Positions 61,801 to 64,000 of a DNA stretch of 64,000 nt are shown piece after piece. The stretch's first letter is position 1; each line of letters starts with the position of its first letter. Made by a program: the position numbers and the translations under genes. The stretch spans positions 25,316,039 to 25,380,038 of the forward strand of contig VZDJ01007753.1 in the NCBI GenBank assembly GCA_008694505.1, given 5' to 3'. This DNA is from Cyanoderma ruficeps (Eukaryota; Chordata; Aves; Passeriformes; Timaliidae). The notes under the pieces were generated by a model. It saw nothing but the letters and a program-made list of their open reading frames with translations. It made no database searches and was not told the DNA's origin.

Positions 61801-62590
61801 TTTACATAATGGTATTCTAATTTCAAAGCTAATACAGGAAAAATCATTCCTTTAAAACAAAAAACATAAAAGCCAAATACAAAATTCTTGACTTCATATA
61901 TAATAGCTTGCCATTTATTTTCATTGCCAAAGGTAATCCTGAAACTTAGGTAAACACTTTGTAAAGAAATAAATAGTGTCTTTGTAAACTTGCGTATGCA
62001 GATCAAGGGAATTTTATAAGAGAACATTAAACTCGAGGAAAAGAGACTAATTAATCCCATAACTTAAATCACCACTTTTCATTTTAAAATCCAAACTGTG
62101 CATCAAATGTTAATACTCACCTTTTTTCTCCTCAATAAAAAACAACCTATTTGTGAAAGGTTTTGCTGATGGGGGGGGTGTCTCTAAACAAGGATTTAAT
62201 AGTGAATAGTGCCAGAACACACTGCTGTACATGAAGTTATTTAAAAAAACTTATGAAATAATGGTGAGTTATGATAAGCCACAGAAACTCAAGCCATAAT
62301 CTCATAAAACCATTTGGGAAGAATTGCAAGTAAAATAATAATGTGGCAATTTGCAACTGCATTAAGTTTACAGAGGGGATAATAAATCACAGCGTGTGCT
62401 TTCTAAAAGAAATCTCCTGAAATATAGTAAGTAGCTGAATTTTTTGTACCTTCCTCTGCTCTTGCACCTTCATGATCAGTCATTCTAGAAGAGGGTGACC
62501 TAGATTGATTAATGATTCCTGAAGGGATGTGGGGTATCTCATCATCGCCCAGATCAGCTATCATGTCGTGAAGTTTTGTCCTGTTGACTC
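43720..62590 (-). CDS. STRN3: STRN3, striatin-3: 3' part of gene, 10 coding exons, 5' end outside window (gene-level entry)
   Basis: Read on the - strand, the exons are 62590-62450, 57507-57374, 52050-51875, 51745-51698, 49955-49834, 48825-48658, 48417-48277, 46417-46310, 44097-44011 and 43889-43720. All phases agree and the total is 1295 nt (about 430 residues plus stop). The product starts at VNRTKLHDM in the central linker and continues through the WD40 propeller to AGADALAKVFV. It is nearly identical to human STRN3 as I recall it, in particular DDVLLSVLGLGDLADLTV, which separates it from STRN and STRN4. From family knowledge, striatin-3 is a B''' regulatory subunit of PP2A and the scaffold of STRIPAK, linking MST kinases and MOB4. 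The caveolin-binding, coiled-coil and calmodulin-binding N-terminus must lie beyond 64000. Confidence 0.97.
44011..44097 (-). CDS. STRN3: STRN3 exon: WD40 repeat 6, first part
   Basis: It lies between TTTTAG and GTAAGG on the - strand. It encodes KMIHSMVAHLDAVTSLAVD, then PNGIYLMSG. Length 87 nt, phase 1-1. Only 121 bp separate it from the last exon. Confidence 0.97.
44098..46309 (-). other. STRN3: STRN3 intron between WD40 repeat 5 and 6 exons
   Basis: 2.2 kb, AT-rich, no recognised repeat or exon. Confidence 0.8.
46310..46417 (-). CDS. STRN3: STRN3 exon: WD40 repeat 5
   Basis: It lies between TTTCCCAG and GTAAGG on the - strand. It encodes VQSNNHINKVVSHPTLPVT, then AHEDRHIKFFDNKT. Length 108 nt, phase 1-1. 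It carries the AHEDRHIKFFD signature of the striatin propeller. Confidence 0.97.
46805..46890 (-). mobile_element. Short CR1 3'-end fragment in STRN3 intron
   Basis: GTGTGGTTTGGGTTGGAAGG, then ACACCTTCTACTAGACCAGA, is the CR1 3' end in reverse orientation with an internal deletion. It abuts an A-rich stretch (about 46789-46799). Confidence 0.7.
47571..48125 (-). mobile_element. CR1 LINE fragment in STRN3 intron
   Basis: Reading + it shows the reverse of a CR1 3' end in canonical order: GGCTTGGGTGGAAGGGACC, CTTCCAGGGATGGAGCATCC, CTCACAGTAAAGAACTTCTT, GGAGAGGTGCTCTAGC and ACTCCAGGCAGGATCTCAC. On the - strand it is in the same orientation as STRN3. It lies between the exons at 48277 and 46417. 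Confidence 0.9.
48277..48417 (-). CDS. STRN3: STRN3 exon: WD40 repeat 4
   Basis: It lies between TTTCTAG and GTAAGT on the - strand. It encodes HGIPTSVDFIGCDPAHMV, then FNTGSTVIYDLETSQS and SSQVES. Length 141 nt, phase 1-1. The 1.86-kb intron after it carries a CR1 copy. Confidence 0.97.
48658..48825 (-). CDS. STRN3: STRN3 exon: WD40 repeat 3
   Basis: It lies between TTTCCAG and GTAAGT on the - strand. It encodes PNVLAGTLIAHTDAVWGLAY, then LLSCSADGTIRLWNP and the loop ending CTYNGEK. The GH-like (AH) and WD-like (LWN) dipeptides of a blade are visible. Length 168 nt, phase 1-1. Confidence 0.97.
49006..49040. repeat. AACC microsatellite
   Basis: Four to five CCAA units (AACCAACCAACCAACCAAC) followed by an A/C-rich run in a STRN3 intron. 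Confidence 0.8.
49834..49955 (-). CDS. STRN3: STRN3 exon: WD40 repeat 2
   Basis: It lies between CAATAG and GTAAGT on the - strand. It encodes GPVLSLAISSNGEQCFSGGI, DATIQWWNM and PSPSVDPYDTY. It appears identical to the human protein from memory. Length 122 nt, with one split base at each end. Confidence 0.97.
49956..51697 (-). other. STRN3: STRN3 intron within WD40 repeat 2
   Basis: 1.74 kb splitting a single propeller blade; no recognised repeat or exon. Confidence 0.8.
51698..51745 (-). CDS. STRN3: STRN3 exon: start of WD40 repeat 2
   Basis: A 48-nt exon between TTTCAG and GTGAGT on the - strand. It encodes SASLDVEPIYTFRAH and two bases of the next codon (completed as Ile), which match human STRN3. 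It is separated from the previous exon by only 129 bp (the GC-AG intron). Confidence 0.96.
51875..52050 (-). CDS. STRN3: STRN3 exon: WD40 repeat 1, with GC donor
   Basis: It follows CTTTGAAG and encodes LPANKDAFRKTWNPKYTLRS, then FDGVRALAFHP and the WD blade ending LKLWNLQKTVPAK. The frame requires the exon to end in AA immediately before GCAAGT, so the donor is GC, not GT. The only nearby GT (4 nt further) would shift the next exon out of frame. Confidence 0.95.
52143..52162. repeat. Perfect 20-bp palindrome in STRN3 intron
   Basis: GCTGTTATATATATAACAGC is self-complementary and lies about 90 bp upstream (in gene sense) of the WD40 repeat 1 exon, within a TA-rich stretch (about 52100-52220). 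Confidence 0.85.
53061..53126. repeat. Two-copy 33-bp tandem repeat in STRN3 intron
   Basis: The 33-bp unit beginning ACTGGAAACTAATTGCATCC occurs at 53061-53093 and 53094-53126 with a single mismatch, implying a recent tandem duplication. Confidence 0.9.
53813..53853. repeat. Polypurine G/A tract
   Basis: A long G run and A run on one strand (GAGGAGGGGGGGGGAGAG then AAAGGGGAAAAAAAA) in a STRN3 intron; it could adopt triplex or other non-B structure. Confidence 0.75.
54783..54803. repeat. CA microsatellite
   Basis: TATATACACACACACACAC in a STRN3 intron. Confidence 0.8.
57374..57507 (-). CDS. STRN3: STRN3 exon: linker with the GLGDLADLTV block
   Basis: The acceptor is TTTGTAG and the donor GTAAGT on the - strand. 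It encodes EPITFSPGGGKSFIMGSDD to LTVTNDADYSYD. This acidic, glycine-containing block is diagnostic for STRN3 among the striatins. Length 134 nt, ending in phase 0. Confidence 0.97.
57508..62449 (-). other. STRN3: STRN3 intron between the two linker exons
   Basis: A 4.9-kb, strongly AT-rich intron with a CA-rich repeat at its left. No recognised exon or transposable element. Confidence 0.8.
57670..57701. repeat. Imperfect CA-rich repeat
   Basis: CACGCACACATG, then CAAACACACACACA, beyond the exon at 57374-57507; an A run (57642-57655) precedes it. Confidence 0.7.
62450..62590 (-). CDS. STRN3: STRN3 exon encoding the central linker (first in window)
   Basis: It lies between TTTACAG and GTACAA on the - strand. 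It encodes VNRTKLHDMIADLGDDEIPH to MTDHEGARAEE. At 141 nt with symmetric phase 1-1, it can be skipped in frame. SG2NA alpha and beta isoforms differ by an internal linker segment; that this exon belongs to it is inference. Confidence 0.95.
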
Positions 62591-64000
62591 CTGTAAATTA
62601 ATGTCAGCAGCAAAAATTCATTTGATTGCTACCGCTTGACTTGACTGAAGTCTAAAAATCCATTAAATAAGAATAATTACTGATGGGACCTCCTTAAAAT
62701 AAATAGTGCTTTGCTTTTGTTTAGTAATATTTTGGAAATCAAAAGCAGGAGTTAATACATCAAATCTGAAAACTACATGCAAACAATTTCAATTCACTAA
62801 ATCAAAGAATAACTCCTCTGTGCTCTGCAGATCTATTCTACAATTTCCTGTAGGAAAGAGAAAAAATATCATCTTACAGCCCTACTGAAAAGTCAAGCCA
62901 AATACTAAAAGAACATTCATTATTAAACAAAAAACGTATGAATTAAACATTTTCTAATAATATTACACAACTTTATACTAAACAATTTAACATTAAAAAA
63001 CAGAGTGCAAATTAAAAATAAGCTTTAAAATGAGAGCAAAAGTACAGACAACTCATAATGGGGGTGCAACGAACAATTAACTTTCCCTGCTTTGAATGGT
63101 ATTTAAATTGTATGAAGTGTTTGTTAAACACAGGAGCAAGCATGCTTCCACCACTGTATGAAACTGCAGATGTATATTATATTACAATTATTATAAAAGC
63201 AAGCTTCTAGAAACAAAGCATTCTGAATTACATGTACATTTAATTAATATGTAGATATTAACAAACAAAAATAGTATAATTTAAAATATCTTTAAACTAC
63301 TAAATCAATTCCTGCTTTCACCTTTATAGCTTCCATGTCAAAAAGTCAAAGCTTTAATTATAAAGTGTATTTCAGTGAGAGAACATCTTTAAAGGAAACA
63401 AACCAGAATTATGGAAGACATAACCAAATTTTAACCAATAAAACAGCCCTTCCTGGGACTGCAAGCAGAGATATTGCAGACCATATAGTAAAGGAAGCAT
63501 TGGTGAATAAGTTCTTATGCTGAGGTGACATGTCTCACATTTATTAAAGAGGAAATTAAAACTAAACCAAAGCCTTTATTGTCAAAAAAGTAGAACGTAA
63601 ATACTGTGATTACAGATGACTTATCAAAATCAGAACTGTTCACTCAAATAGTTAAACACTAAAATATATTCTTTCAGAAAGTATCTGATCATTTCAGATC
63701 TCACTAGTTTAAATCAATGTGTTCAAAAATAAGTGTCCAAGAATAATAGAATTCTCTACAGATAATGGAGAATTCCCCGCAGAGGGGGATGACAACAAAA
63801 AGTATTTCTTGAAGCAGAATTATAGCAAGTATATCTCACATATCCCTAGAAGGATGCTATATAACTATTCTCATTAATATCTGCAAAACATTCTCATTTT
63901 GCTAAGTAATAAAACTCCCAATATTTATGTTTTTTCTGGTATTATTTTCTTTCCTTTATGGAACACTTAGTATTCTAGCTACATATACAGAAACTGCCAC
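62591..64000 (-). other. STRN3: STRN3 intron continuing past the window edge
   Basis: AT-rich; no STRN3 exon is visible between 62590 and the right edge, so the next upstream exon lies outside. Confidence 0.75.

Overview
This is vertebrate nuclear DNA, almost certainly from a bird. Genes are split into short exons with GT-AG introns. The dispersed repeats are mainly CR1 LINE copies whose 3' ends carry the avian ATTCTATG-type tail, and one COCH intron holds an avian endogenous-retrovirus LTR-like fragment. The order (passerine or other) cannot be fixed from this window.

Two protein-coding genes are present, arranged tail to tail as I remember them on human 14q12. COCH (cochlin) is complete on the + strand. 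Eleven coding exons between 13381 and 32985 join without a phase conflict into 1641 nt (546 codons plus stop). They encode a signal peptide, an LCCL domain, a linker and two vWFA domains. STRN3 (striatin-3/SG2NA) is on the - strand and only its 3' part is present: ten coding exons between 62590 and 43720 encode about 430 residues, made of the central linker and the whole C-terminal WD40 propeller. Its 5' exons lie beyond the right edge.

Layout: 1-11169 is gene-free, AT-rich intergenic DNA with one CR1 copy (1827-2612) and an old diverged duplication (5595-5698 and 6181-6288). Two GC/CpG-rich islands follow (about 11170-11410 and 12650-13740); the second holds the COCH start. The COCH introns occupy most of 13.4-32.8 kb. 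The 9-10 kb between the two stop codons carries both 3' UTRs, two CR1 pieces and a small GC-rich patch. STRN3 exons and introns fill 43.7-64 kb, with further CR1 copies.

The two products are not known to act together. Cochlin is a secreted extracellular-matrix protein of the inner ear; striatin-3 is a cytoplasmic PP2A regulatory scaffold of the STRIPAK complex. No new enzymatic or defence-like system is evident. The observations most worth following are: a GC-AG intron in STRN3; a NAGNAG acceptor in COCH; a likely unannotated 5' non-coding COCH exon; a sharp GC-rich patch confined to part of COCH exon 10; apparent relocation of N-glycosylation sequons in cochlin; the second upstream CpG island; and the unidentified duplicated segment near 5.6/6.2 kb.
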